64,000 bases of DNA from Nemertoderma westbladi (lineage: Eukaryota > Xenacoelomorpha > Nemertodermatida > Nemertodermatidae), in NCBI GenBank assembly GCA_032718475.1, contig JAUCBJ010001897.1:1-64000 (forward strand), in the 5' to 3' direction. The notes below the pieces were generated by a model, which saw only the letters and a list, made by a program, of their open reading frames with translations, had not been told where the DNA came from and searched no databases. The stretch's first letter is position 1. Each line of letters begins with the position of its first letter. Below are positions 32,664-44,180 of the stretch, in pieces. The translations under genes and the position numbers were made by a program.

Positions 32664-35508
32664 TTATTCAGCCCAATTTCTTAAAACAGACATCCCCATG
32701 ATTCTACTATGGCAGCAAGTGGTCATAATAGTTGCCTGTACGAGGCTATTCGGGCAACTATAGGCACGGCCTAAAAAAGACGTTATAGCCCCCGATCTAA
32801 TATGAATAAACTTTGGTAACCCCAGGCTACCAAACATATACGAAGCACTGCACCCCCATGGAAATTTGAATAACCTCCTTGCTGTATTATTATACGCTAC
32901 CCTAAACTTATTATGCACCATACTAGAATAATTTGACCTGGCCCACAGATAATTACAGTATACCTGGGTACAAAAACTACGAAATAATTTAATTTTTACC
33001 GTAACCGAGCACCCCCCGAATTTCCTAATTATAATATTCGCACGCCTATAAAAACTACGAAGTTGATTGTAAATATCAAAATCATCATCGGTAGAGCTAC
33101 ACAGGATGTGCCCTAAGTACTTTACCTCTGACACTACTTCAATATTAAGACCATTAATTGTACCCTGACCGACATCTGTATTCTTCGCACATTTTGGAAA
33201 ATAAAATAAGCACTTGGTTTTCTTACAATTTACTTTTATACAATGTTCTAATGCGTACGATTCAAAAATATGAAGTAACTTTTGTAACCCATTAATCGAA
33301 TTCGAACATATCGCTAAGTCATCCGCGTACATTAAATTATTAATACGGACCCCTGACATTTGACACCCTATCCCCGAATTAGAAAGTTCCTTACTTAGGT
33401 CATCTATATACACACTATACAGGTACGGCGATAATATCCCACCCTGTTTCGTACCATTTGAAACCTGAAAACTCTCTGATATGCACTCCCCCCATTTTAC
33501 AAAAAGAACCTGTGATCTATACCACATACATAATACCCTAATATAAAATAACGGAACACCCCTATTTATCAGTTTCCGAAATAATGTGTAGTGATTAACT
33601 AAATCGTAGGCTTTCGAACTGTCAATAAAACAAACATACACAGCACTATCATTATCCAGGTAATACTGTACCATTTCTTTAAGTGTAAAAATACACAAAT
33701 CAGTCCCTGAGCCTTTCTTAAAACCAAATTGTGAATCCGATGTAAATAACTTATCACAGAAACGTTCTAAGTAAACCAATTCTAATACTTTGCTATATAC
33801 AGTAGAAATAGCGATACCCCTATAATTATCGATGCTGGTTATGTCATCGTTCTTGTCCTTTACAAGGGGAATCATGTTACTAACTAATACACCAGGCGGA
33901 ATATATCCATGAACATTATTAATCGTAAATAGATTGGCTAAGTGAACTTTTAAATTATAAGGACTATGTAAATAATGCTCACTTGATAAGTTATCAGGAC
34001 CAGTCGCTTTACCCTTAACTAACTTATCTACAGCAAAAACAATTTCTATAGGTTTCACAATCATTTCTGCACTAAATTTAATATCTGAAAAAGCACCTTC
34101 TACAAACTCTTTGTGAACATCTGCCTGCTTTGAGTTATATAAATTTTCAAATTTATTTTTAAAAAGGTTACACACATTTTCCTCACCTACGGCGTCACCC
34201 ACTTTATTTGATAAAGGAGTACTGGAACCGCTGAGCTTTCGGACATTCGACCAAAACTCTTTCTGATTGGTTGAGTAAACCGACTCAGCCAGCTTGTCAC
34301 TTTTTATCTTAGCTACATTTCGCCTAGCGTTCCGCATACTCCTTTTAAATTCAAGTTTGGTTTGCATATACTCATCAAATATATTACCTTGCCTGGGACA
34401 CCCATTCGAGCGCCACACGCGAAACATTAGCCTTGAATAATTATATCTATCTTTCAAATACTCATTCCAACCGGGAATGTTCTTACTATTATCTATACCA
34501 ACACTACCGCGTCTAATTGGAATGCATTGCGCTGCAGCATCTAGCATAGCTTTGGTGATATTGTTATGATAATTATCTACTAAACATTTATGTACCGTAC
34601 ACTTGCTATTGTGACATTGTAAGGCCGCTAATGGCACCACAATCTCTGACAACAATTTAGATAATGTCAACTCATATTGTTGACATTGAAGCGGTGTTGC
34701 TTTACTCCAATCAAAAACACGAACATTCGGGCTACTCGCAGCATGCGACGTGGTACCGGTTGTCTGGAAAAGAGTAGCCGGAACAGATATATTGCACGAA
34801 ATCGGGGAATGATCATCTACAGATAATTCATGATGAACATAAAAATTATTGATACACGGTAATAAGGAACCGGTACAGACTGCATGGTCAAGCCACGAGC
34901 GAGACCCATGGGCGGCACTAACGTAAGTATCAGTACCTACTGGCAAATTCATTACATCACATAAATGCAAGTTACTATCACTGCACCAATCGGATACGTA
35001 AGTAAAAAATTCAGTGTTAATATCCGCATTAAAATCCCCAAAAACTAAACAATATGGTGTATTAGCACAGTCAGTGATTGCACTAATACGGCCAAGATAA
35101 TCTAGAAATTCAGCCTCATTATCCTTACACTGATAGGGTAAGTATATATTGAGAAGCAAAATATACTGATCATTGTGTAATTTAATTTTCACCCCCAAAA
35201 TTCTGTTATCATCATACTTCACAGTTCACACACTCTATGGCAGCTGCAATACTGCGCTTATATAGTATCGCGAGACCACCAAAAGGTCGCCCTCTCAGTA
35301 GTCCAGCGCTATAATCCACAGGCGAAATACCTACGGCTAAGTAGCGGTTATCAATGCTCCCCAAAAAACTGAGATCCTGGACTGGGAGCATGTGCTCCTG
35401 TAAAATAATTATATCCTTCGATTGATTGCACAACTCCCTAATGGTGTTCATTGAATCTAGCGTCCTAACCGAATTACAATTATAAGATACAATATTCAAA
35501 TTAGCCAT
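32664..35508 (-). pseudogene. LINE C1 ORF2: endonuclease and reverse transcriptase (one frameshift)
   Basis: The APE endonuclease starts at 35508 with VSYNCNSVR, then IILQEHML, and continues after a single frameshift near 35215 in frame 35222-32664. That frame has LVFGDFNADI, SWLDHAV and SVDDHSPI, so the usual catalytic N, E, D/N, D and H are all present. Reverse transcriptase follows: KGKATGPDNLS, YRGIAIS, QFGFKKGSGTD, CFIDSSKAYD, TKQGGILSPYLY, MYADDLAI (catalytic Asp pair) and KKTKCLF. The layout fits the CR1/L2 group. It ends with a stop at 32664, and a short AT-rich 3' region precedes the next repeat. Apart from the one frameshift it looks complete and is the least decayed LINE here. LINEs C2 and C3 are relatives. 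Confidence 0.85.
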
Positions 35509-35630
35509 TTTAAAAAAATATGAAAATTAGAAACCAGGAAAAAAACCAATCATTATATACAATAACACAATAAACAAACAATATATACAATAATTATACT
35601 ATATCGTCGAATAGCACAGTTAGTTACGCA

Positions 35631-36584
35631 TTAGACGGGCGTCGGCGTCGTTACATTCACAGAATTACCCGCGGTGCCGTTCGCCGGAAGAAACTCGGCT
35701 ACCGGTTTGGCAGCTCCTCTCCAGTACCCTACAAAGGGCCTAATACGACTATACTTGGGCCAGTTATTACCGTCGAGTAGTTGTTCCACCTCCTCGGACT
35801 TACATGTGATGACAAAGGAGCTAAACCCTTTCACCCTGCCACCTTCTTCATCTGTCTTTCCGATAGGATCACAACTCACAGCAAACCCTAGAGTAGCTTC
35901 AACGTGGTTAGCGATCTGCTCGCTCTTTACAGACGTGCCACACCCTGTAAGGAAGAGTTTCTGAGATGGTTGAACCGTAGAGAAAGTCATCCTCTCCGAA
36001 ACTCCTGAGGTATACTGTGGCGTCGATCGACGAACCGGAGCTCCAACGGCTCTGGACTTTACAGCTCCGGCGTAGCCATGCTCCCGCCGTTGTAAGATGT
36101 CGACACGGCGCGGCTTGGGGAGTCGCGCTGCGCGGTGCCGCCCATCATTCCCCACAGTGATGTACTCACTACCTCTGTCCGTCGTATCATCCACCTCTCC
36201 TCCCGAATTTTCGTCGGAACTACTTGAGCACGAAACTACGACATTGTCACCAACACCCATGTGATCATCGACCGACAACGCCCCCCTCGACTGACCTCGG
36301 GTGGACCTACCGGTCTTCCTCTTCTTTTTTGTTGACCCCTTCTTCGACTCACTTGACGGTAGCTGGCGATCTCGCGACCCGGTATGCGGCACTGGTGCGG
36401 AGTGTTGTGACTCCAGCACTGCGACTCTGTCCTGCAGAGAGCTAATCGATCTTAGCAGAAAGAGCATATCCGACTCCGATGCCGAGAACGGTGGTATCCT
36501 CGAAAGGTCCTTCGGAATAAACGTGGGAGTTGGGTTCACCTTTCTAAAACCCTCAAATTCAAACATGTCGATAATGTCATCCAA
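35631..36584 (-). CDS. LINE C1 ORF1 (nucleic-acid-binding protein)
   Basis: A 317-residue intact frame, 122 bp upstream of ORF2. The N-terminus is hydrophobic/acidic. A leucine-rich short coiled-coil follows (SSLQDRVAVLESQ, near residues 48-60), then a long basic, Ser-rich disordered segment with KKKRKTGR (likely RNA or nuclear binding). The C-terminal ~100 residues (from KLFLTGCGTSVKSEQI) look like a compact alpha/beta RRM-like domain. It would coat the LINE RNA. The family cannot be named from sequence alone. The ATG at 36584 follows an AT-rich 5' leader of about 70 bp, next to an inverted-repeat arm. Confidence 0.75.
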   Translation of the reverse strand: MDDIIDMFEFEGFRKVNPTPTFIPKDLSRIPPFSASESDMLFLLRSISSLQDRVAVLESQHSAPVPHTGSRDRQLPSSESKKGSTKKKRKTGRSTRGQSRGALSVDDHMGVGDNVVVSCSSSSDENSGGEVDDTTDRGSEYITVGNDGRHRAARLPKPRRVDILQRREHGYAGAVKSRAVGAPVRRSTPQYTSGVSERMTFSTVQPSQKLFLTGCGTSVKSEQIANHVEATLGFAVSCDPIGKTDEEGGRVKGFSSFVITCKSEEVEQLLDGNNWPKYSRIRPFVGYWRGAAKPVAEFLPANGTAGNSVNVTTPTPV

Positions 36585-36656
36585 TCAGGATAATTTATAG
36601 CTCATTAGAGAGCTGAGATGTTGGCCAATCACATGCAATATCTAACTCAAATAGCT

Positions 36657-36691
36657 CATTTTCACCTTAAGGTACCTTTTCGCTTTCACTA
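36657..36691. repeat. Right arm of the 35-bp inverted repeat flanking LINE C1
   Basis: This is the reverse complement of 30793-30827 with one mismatch, and it ends with TA outward. LINE C1 lies entirely between the arms. From 36692 to 37911 no gene is supported. Confidence 0.75.
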
Positions 36692-37911
36692 CCACATATA
36701 TTCTTCCGCAACCTGGACGTGTTTATAGTTCACATTCAGTAAAAGCTGCTCCATCGAACGTCCCATGAGTATACGCACGAGAATACACATGTCCATCGCA
36801 AATATTAGTGGTTTATGAAGTTCCTCGTTCTCCGACATTTTACACAAAAATTTTGTTTGATGCTGTTTAATCAATGGTCTAGGCGGAGCCACACCGGATT
36901 GCAAGAAATATAATTTCTCGACATACATTCTTGCGAACCTCCAATGCTGCACATAACAAGCATTGTAAAGTGACTAATAAGCCAACTTGCTTATTATGTA
37001 TCTTGCAAAATGATTGCCTGGAGTATTTAATCATATTCTTTAGAATCATTTGCTAAATAATTTCTTTGAGGTGTTGACATGATAAATTAATATTTCACTA
37101 TCAATACTATCGGCATAAGGTAATTTTAATCATTTTTACAAATTGGGTTGCCTCCACACCTAAAAATCGATTACTTTTAAAACTCAAATTTCCTGTTAAT
37201 ACCTCTGCCTTTCATTAATCCTCTGCGCTCCTTTGGTTGGGGTGGTGCAGATTAAAAGGGCGGTTGAAGCAAGGGAGGGAACTTTCCTCTCTACTTTGAT
37301 TTATTCTTATTGGCAGTTTGGTTAAATTTCTTATTTATTTATTTAAATTTCTTAAGTACCGATTTTGGGATAGAATTGCTCAATTTTAATCTGTGACAGG
37401 ATCTAGGAGTTGGTTTCTAAACCCCGACCGGTGTGTTGTTTGGTACTATACGCGTCGCCGCGTCCCTAGGCTGCTGAAAGGCTGTAGACTGAATATTGAG
37501 GCCGAAGGCCGTAGGAATAACTGAGTTTTTAGTGTCAGTTGTTATAATGTCCGAACATAATAATAGCACAGTCAGAATATAATAGCACGGTAATGACGAC
37601 GGTTAAAAACCGTTCCAGTCTCACAACTCTACAGATACCAGCTGAATCATAATCCACAAGTACAACGGTTATATTGATAACACATATTCGTTACTCCTAC
37701 TGTACTTATTACTATTATTATTATTCTTTTAATGCAGATAATGTTAGTAAAATTAACATTAGTCAGTAAAATTAATTGCCCATAGCTACTGTAAAATATA
37801 TGTATAATATGATAGCACAATGATAAGGTAATTAAATGTATTACATACTAGGTATATATATAAAGCGCATGCGACTTCATCGCCGCAGGGCCATCATTCA
37901 AACCATCACCG

Positions 37912-40118
37912 TTACAACCAGTTTGGAAATTGCTGCATTGAGTGCAAACGTGATGTAGGTATGTACTTATAGGCAGTTGTCACCAACACATTGGATGTCA
38001 TGTCTATTCTATTGAATAGGCTTTCAATCGATCTACAACGTGTATGATTAAATGTGGGCAAATTATTCATACCAAAAAATAACGACATACTCTGCATGTA
38101 TGGTAGTGAAAACAATAGACGTGCAGCCTTATTGTACGCCACTTTAACCCTATCCATACCGGGGTACTTTAGACGCTCAAACTACCGCGGGGGGGGGGGG
38201 GGGGGGGGACTTTTGGAGACGTAAAGTTTGGAAGCATATAACTTTGTGTGGTATGATGATATTACTTTAAAGTAAAAAGTTTTAGATACAAAATTTATTC
38301 CTCTATCCAAATATGCCACACACTAATGCTCAAATATAATATTTATATACTATAATTATGTTTAAATTGATTTTAAGTTGATATTAAATTGATTGAATTT
38401 TAAATTTCCCTCCTACAATAGTTCAGCAATAATATGACAGTTTCAGAGACAGGTCAGTTTACGTGTCATATTCATGGTCATAAATAATAATATGAAAATT
38501 AATTTTTGTTTTAAGATGAAGAATAATAAATTTTAGGAAAAGTAACGGAATTTCACTTGCAATAAATGTGGTTTGGCTTTGAACCAAGCAATCAAATAAA
38601 GTGCGTCTCCAAAAGTCCCCCCCCCCCCCGGTATGGATAGTGTTAAGACGTTTGTTTTTAAGACTGTTAAGACTATTCATATAATTTTGATGACACCAGA
38701 GTGCATTGCAGTACAATGGGGTTATAAAAGAACAAAAAAGTATACATTTGACAGATATTGAACACCTTGAAAATTTTCTAACTAAAAGATTCGCACGTGC
38801 GTAGACGCCACGGGTAACTTTTTTAATATCAAAGTTGTCATCCCTGATTTCATGCAAAATATGTCCAAGATAACTGAACATTGTTGCTCTTATTATTGGT
38901 TTACCGTACAAGTACACAGGTGCCAATGTACAAAGGCTGCAATTCCTAGGAGACAGAAACATTACTTTGGTTCTCTTTATGTTAAATACAATGCTGTGAC
39001 CAATGGCGTAGTCTACACATATATCAATCATTTTTTGCAATCCTAATACAGAGTTAGAGACTAAATTGAGATCATCTGCATAAGTAATATGATTAATCCT
39101 ACGACCTTCAATTGCACATCCTACATTGCAGCTTAGTAATCATTTGGTTCGGTCATCCTTATAAACATTAAAGAAGTATGGAGAACAAATACCACCCTGC
39201 TTCACACCATTATATGCACCAAATTTCTTAGACTTACACCACCCCATTTAACATTCAACGTTTGGTGTCTATACCAATACGCAAAAATTCGGACAAAATA
39301 TACTGGTACATTTCTTTCAAGTAATTTTAAAAAAAAACAAAAAAAAACAAAAAAAACGCTTTTGAAGCGTCCATAAAACAAACATAAACCGGTGAATCAT
39401 TATCTAAGTAGTAATCGATCAGCTCCTGCAATGTGTATACTGCCAGTTCGGTTCCAGAATGCTTCTTAAAGCCGAACTGATAGTCACTGCATATAAGAAA
39501 AGATTGAATACGAGTCAAAGTAACATACTCGAAAATCTTGCTAAAGATTGTAGCTATGGCAACTGGCCTGTAATTTGACTTGTCATCAATAGGTTCATTC
39601 CTATCCTTTAAAATAGGCACAGTACAATACGAACTGAGCGGCCTCGCCAATAGATGCATTCCAATCACCTGTTTTCCCCTCCCATCATTGGCTAACCTAA
39701 TTAATTTATATCTCACCACTCACTGGTGCCACTATCCCCACATGCTAGCCCTGCTAGCCCCTTTGAGATGGTTTATGACCTCTCAACTTTCTTTGTGGCT
39801 GGCGATGTGTATCGCCTGAGTTGGTTATTAGGTGACATTATTATTGGTAATAACTATCCCAACTATAATTGGTAAAATGCCACTTTGCCCATTTTCCGCT
39901 GGGTAGTGCAGGGAATACAGGAAAAACAGGAGGACCCATATATGAATTGTCAGCAATGCAGCTGTTTTTAGCATTTCATAAGTTATATTGTCTGGGCCAG
40001 CTGACTTACCATTTTCTTTCTTCCCTATTTCTGTAGCTACCTCTTCCGCTGTAAAGTCCCTATTACACACATTATATGTAAATTTCTCAAAACCTGATTT
40101 TGTGATACAGTCGCTCAA
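37912..40118 (-). pseudogene. LINE C2 (CR1/L2-group), decayed and interrupted
   Basis: Fragments read on the minus strand in order: 40118-39828 (FTAEEVATEIGKKENGKSAG, then PDNITYEML), 39719-39327 (PILKDRNEP, SNYRPVAIATIFSKI, YQFGFKKHSGTEL, FMDASKAF), then around 39070-39110 an ITYADDL catalytic motif, 39040-38650 (IVFNIKRTKVMF, SYLGHILHE, ARANLLVRKFSRCS) and 38147-37912 (VAYNKAARLLF, then FFGMNNLP). MITE 2 splits it at 38148-38642. An A-rich run with C interruptions at 39330-39357 replaces part of the RT after KAF, and about 100 bp of foreign sequence lies near 39725-39825. It is clearly related to LINE C3 at 52841-54526. Confidence 0.8.
38148..38642. mobile_element. 495-bp TTAA-flanked MITE 2 (piggyBac-like)
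   Basis: TTAA at 38144-38147 and 38643-38646. The ends are CCCTATCCATACCGGGG and CCCGGTATGGATAGTG. Inside the ends, ACTTTTGGAGACG (38208) and CGTCTCCAAAAGT (38604) form a second inverted pair next to G- and C-runs. The interior is AT-rich and non-coding. It interrupts LINE C2 between the LYCNALW region and the VAYNKAARLLF region, and the terminal sequence resembles MITE 1. Confidence 0.85.
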
Positions 40119-41551
40119 TTTTTATATGTATCTGATAACTGAGCCTCGACCTGCGCGAAGGCCCCATGGACATGTACTGTGTGTGTAGGATTACCAAGCA
40201 CTGGTTATGTTTTTGTCATGGCCTATAGACTGAACACTGATGTAAATAATTTCTAAATTCAATTACAGTGATTTAAATACTGCAGCTATGCAGCAGGTAT
40301 CATTGTTAGTTAGACTGTGCATCCTAGTTATCACTGTCTTTTTATCTTTCAGGTTTTGTCCTCATTTTTATCTTCAGAAAATGTCCTGCAAATTTAACAT
40401 TATTTGTAGGGCTATCGATTTATTACTAGCATTCTACAATTTCTGTGGGATTCCGCCCAGATGTTTATGGAAATCTATATTTATGGAAAAAAAATTGAAT
40501 GAAACGCTAATGGTATTATTTAATGGTGATGGTTATATCTTTTTGTAGGATTCGCATATAATTTGGTTAAGTTCTGCTGGTCAGGATAAACAACTGTCAT
40601 GTTAAAAAACATATCCCCCTTAAGTAACATGGGAGGTATAATATGTATTCTCTCTACATTATTTAGCTTGCGGGTCACACTTCCTATTATTGCCTTTATT
40701 TATTGTTGTTTTCATGTTAAATAGTTATAATTTGAATAAAACTAAAAGTACCCTCATTGGGATATACATTTTCCATAATGGGCTATAATTCTAGAATGAT
40801 CTACCCAAAACGTATTAGAAATCGCCGATTTAGAGAATTTCATGTTAATGATGGAGTTGGTATTTCTTTTGGTGGAGCAGTTGAAGATGTAAATAGGAAA
40901 GGGACAGATGTGGAAGTTGGTTGGGATGGTGGCGGAGCAGTTGGAGGCGGAGTTGGAAATAGACAGGGGACTGAAGTTAGTGAATTGGGAGCAGAGATTG
41001 GTGGAGGTTGAAATGGAAACTGAAAGAGGAAGTGGACGGATCTGGAAGTTGGTGACGGAGTGGGGCTGTTAGCAGAGAAGTTGTAGGTGTAAATATAATT
41101 ACCAATAAATTTTAATCGATTCTAGAATCGATTTTTAGTCTGCTCTCCGGATACTCCATGTCCCATATCACGTGGCATACTTGCTTGTGCTTCCTGGTCC
41201 AATAGATATAATCCCGGCTCTTCGCTGCGTTTCTCCCTGAACCGACCCAATTTTTGGCTGGAGATTAGAATATATTATTTTCCCATTCGTTTTTTTTATA
41301 TAGAAAAGGGGAACATTTCTCATTAACAATAAGTCGAGTATTTACTTTCTCTTTTCGGGGAATATTTCTCTTAATGTTCAGAAGATCTTTCTTAATTGGT
41401 TCCAGACACTTAGGGATATCTTTTGACGATGTTGGGTGAGGAGAAGGGGGGTGGGGGTAATGCGCAGCGCATCCCAGGCTTCATAAATTCTCCACGCACC
41501 ACAATCGCATGTGCAAAACGGAAGCATTCCATATGCGTATCGCACCCCAAT
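40119..41551. other. Non-coding stretch
   Basis: Two short plus-strand ORFs (40288-40548, hydrophobic; 40757-41011, Gly-rich) have no recognisable domain or supporting context, so I do not call them. A GGAG/GTTGG-rich segment lies at 40870-41060. Confidence 0.35.
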
Positions 41552-44180
41552 GCTACTACTAGTATCGGCATGCTGCATTGCAGCTGCATTTTTAAGAATG
41601 CTGTGCCGGCTTGTCGACAAAATTGCGCCGCCACAACTCCCTATCCCCCATGACATTTGCTAGATCATACGCATCTTCAAGGCCAGTGTCCTTTAAGGGG
41701 GGGTACACCATTTTGGTCCAAAATATGTCGAAATATATAATATGTCTGAAAACCGCTATTTAATAGCTCTTTTAGTTTTCAAGTTATGTAAATTTCCATT
41801 TACGGAATCCTATTGAAATTACTATTACTATATATAATAATGAAAGGTCGATTATCTCCAAATATATTTTTCATGAAATTGTCAACTTCAAAACCCTACT
41901 ACTTCTACAATTTTTGAGTAATTAGTCTGAAACTTCCTGTGGGTGTCTAGATAGCCACCCTGCATAAAAGTATCAGGCAACTTTTCGAAATTTTTTGTTA
42001 ATAAAATTTAATACTATTTATAAAAAACCTAAAAATTTGCATAAATTTGCAGCGCCACCTAGCGGTGCAGAATTATTTTAACAAAATTTCGCCTGATAGT
42101 TATGTTGCCCCATCTTTGATCTATCATAAAAAAAACTTTCATGAGATTAGGTTCAAAACTGTTCAAAAGCCTTAGGGTTTTAAGCGCAACCAAGTTTTTT
42201 TTGAGGTTAACTAGTATTAACTAATATTAAATAGCGAAAAAAAAAAATTTTCTGACCTGTCATGTAGAATAGCATCTTAGGCACCTATATGCCAAATTTT
42301 AGCCAAAATCAAGCAATTTTGAAACGCTGAGAGTGATAAATCGAAGAGTTGTCCGAAAATGGTGTACCCCCCCCCCCCTTAAGATGCGTCTCAAGAAAGT
42401 CATGGGCTGTCCACCATGCTTATTCACTCCATGAGGCTGCCAAAGTACAAGATTATGCACTGGCTGGTCCTCACGGCGAAAGCAATGTCCTGCAAAGTGG
42501 AGGCGATTTTGTTCTAGTGTCAAGCTTGGGGGAACCAATGAGACACCTCCAATGTTATATAGTGTCTGGTTGGAGATGTGTGCATTGTACTTGACACAAT
42601 GAACCCGGCGTAGCATTCTTGTGAATGTGCCATCCAGAGATTTGGTGTCCTCAGCAGTTAGAGCCCATCATGGACTCCCATAGAGGAGTACTGGAACTAC
42701 TGCTGCTCTAAATAATCGGACCTTAAGTTTCCGATTAATTCTCGGTGACTTCCAAATCCTGGAAAGCCTATTCAAGGCTGCCCATGCCTTTCCCTTACGA
42801 ATTCGAAGGTCCTCATCTGACTTCCGGATCCATGATCCCAGGTAACAGAAGTCGTCCACATCCGATCAGAGACTTGCTGAGAACTTTCAAAGTTAACTGT
42901 CAAAATTTTGGTCTTTCTGGAGTTAATAAAAAGACCAACACTAGAAGCAGCATGTTCCAATGAGCTGAGGAGCCATTGGGCTCCCGCTAGTTATTCTGAG
43001 AGTACTCCTAATCATCAGCAAAGTCTAGATCAGTTAGGTACTTTGCAGGATTTCCTCGACTTCTGGAGCCAGTAGGTGGAGTTATCATCACCCCATCATC
43101 ATTATGATGATCGAAGGACATGCGTAGAACATAGTCAACCACAATTATGAACAAGAATGGTGCAAGTGTGTCTCCCTGGAGGACGCCCCATAACACTTCA
43201 AATGGTTCTGTGTCACCATCAACAGTAGACACAAATGTTGTCGAACCATCGTATACTGATCTGATTGCTGCAATAACTTCATCAGGAATCCCATATAATG
43301 AAAGTATGCTGAACATACGTGAGCGGGAGACTGAATCAAAGGCCTTGAAGAAGTCAACAAAGATAACAGCCAGATGCCTGTCTTTCTTTTTTGATAACTC
43401 TTCAATTATCCTTCTAAGTGCCAAAATGGGCTCCATGGTCCCACGACCTTTACGGAACCCATTCTGATTTCCACGGAGCAGTCTCTCAATGGGATCCCTG
43501 ATGCGATTTAATAGAATTCTATTATATAGCTTTGCAGCAATCGAGATCAATGAGATTCGCCGAAAAGAACCATAGAGTGTTAGGTTGCCCTTCTTGGGAA
43601 CTGGCACCAACTTATTTGTTTTCATTTCTTGTGGGACTCTTGTTGTACGGTACATGTCTACTATGATGGGATAGATGAGCTTTAAACACTCAGGTATTTT
43701 AAAGACCTCAGGGGGAACACCATCTACTCCACTGGCACGATTGGTCTTAATGCTCTTTGCAGCAGCCTTCACTTCTGCAAAGGAGATATCGCCAATGGGA
43801 ATATCTGGGAGTACAGACTCAGACACTTTTACTTCTATAAAGTTATCAGGCAATACCCTGTCATTATTGAGGAGCTTTTCAAAGTGGGCCTTCCAACCAT
43901 TGAGGCGATCGGCTGGTGATTCAGCCTTAACCTTGGTGGTTGGCTGGCTTTTCTGCCAGGTAAACAAGCTGATCGATTTAAATGCCTGGGATGATTGCCT
44001 GCTGTCGTCAGCATCATTGATGGCATCAACCTGTTGATTTATTAGCTCCTGTAGATTATCAGAATACTGCCTGTTCAGGGACCTCGATGCAGCCTTAACT
44101 GCATTCTTGGCCGCTGTAGTCTGTTTGAGTCGGGACTCTTTCTGCGCCTTATATAGGTCATTTCGGAACTTCTGGATTTT
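41552..44180 (-). mobile_element. LINE A copy 3, interrupted by MITE 3
   Basis: The longest frame (44246-43008) covers the segment before the RT and the RT fingers/palm: SFAEVKAAAKSIKTNRASG, VPVPKKGNLTLYGSFR, NQNGFRKGRGTMEPILALRR, VDFFKAFDSVSR, GVLQGDTLAPFLF and DFADD. Then 42859-42299 gives the C-terminal part. A deletion of about 37 bp lies near 42860, and MITE 3 occupies 41697-42378. The 3' end at 41552 has the family's ACT/AGT tail. Homology to LINE A copy 4 stops near 44180. No target duplication was identified. The coding part is less damaged than in copies 1 and 2. Confidence 0.85.
41697..42378. mobile_element. 682-bp TTAA-flanked MITE 3
   Basis: TTAA at 41693-41696 and 42379-42382. 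The ends are a G-run followed by TACACCATTTT and AAAATGGTGTA followed by a C-run. The interior is AT-rich and non-coding. The uninterrupted LINE A copies at 12330-12345 and 20845-20860 show the empty site with a single TTAA, which confirms the insertion. The terminal sequence differs from MITEs 1 and 2, so it may belong to another TTAA-using family (Kolobok or piggyBac). Confidence 0.9.

Noticed and set aside
36689-36952. 87-residue minus-strand ORF beside LINE C1
   Set aside because: No recognisable domain, overlap with the inverted-repeat arm at its end, and no supporting context.
40757-41011. Gly-rich 84-residue plus-strand ORF
   Set aside because: It is encoded by a GGAG/GTTGG-rich low-complexity stretch with no homology or context.
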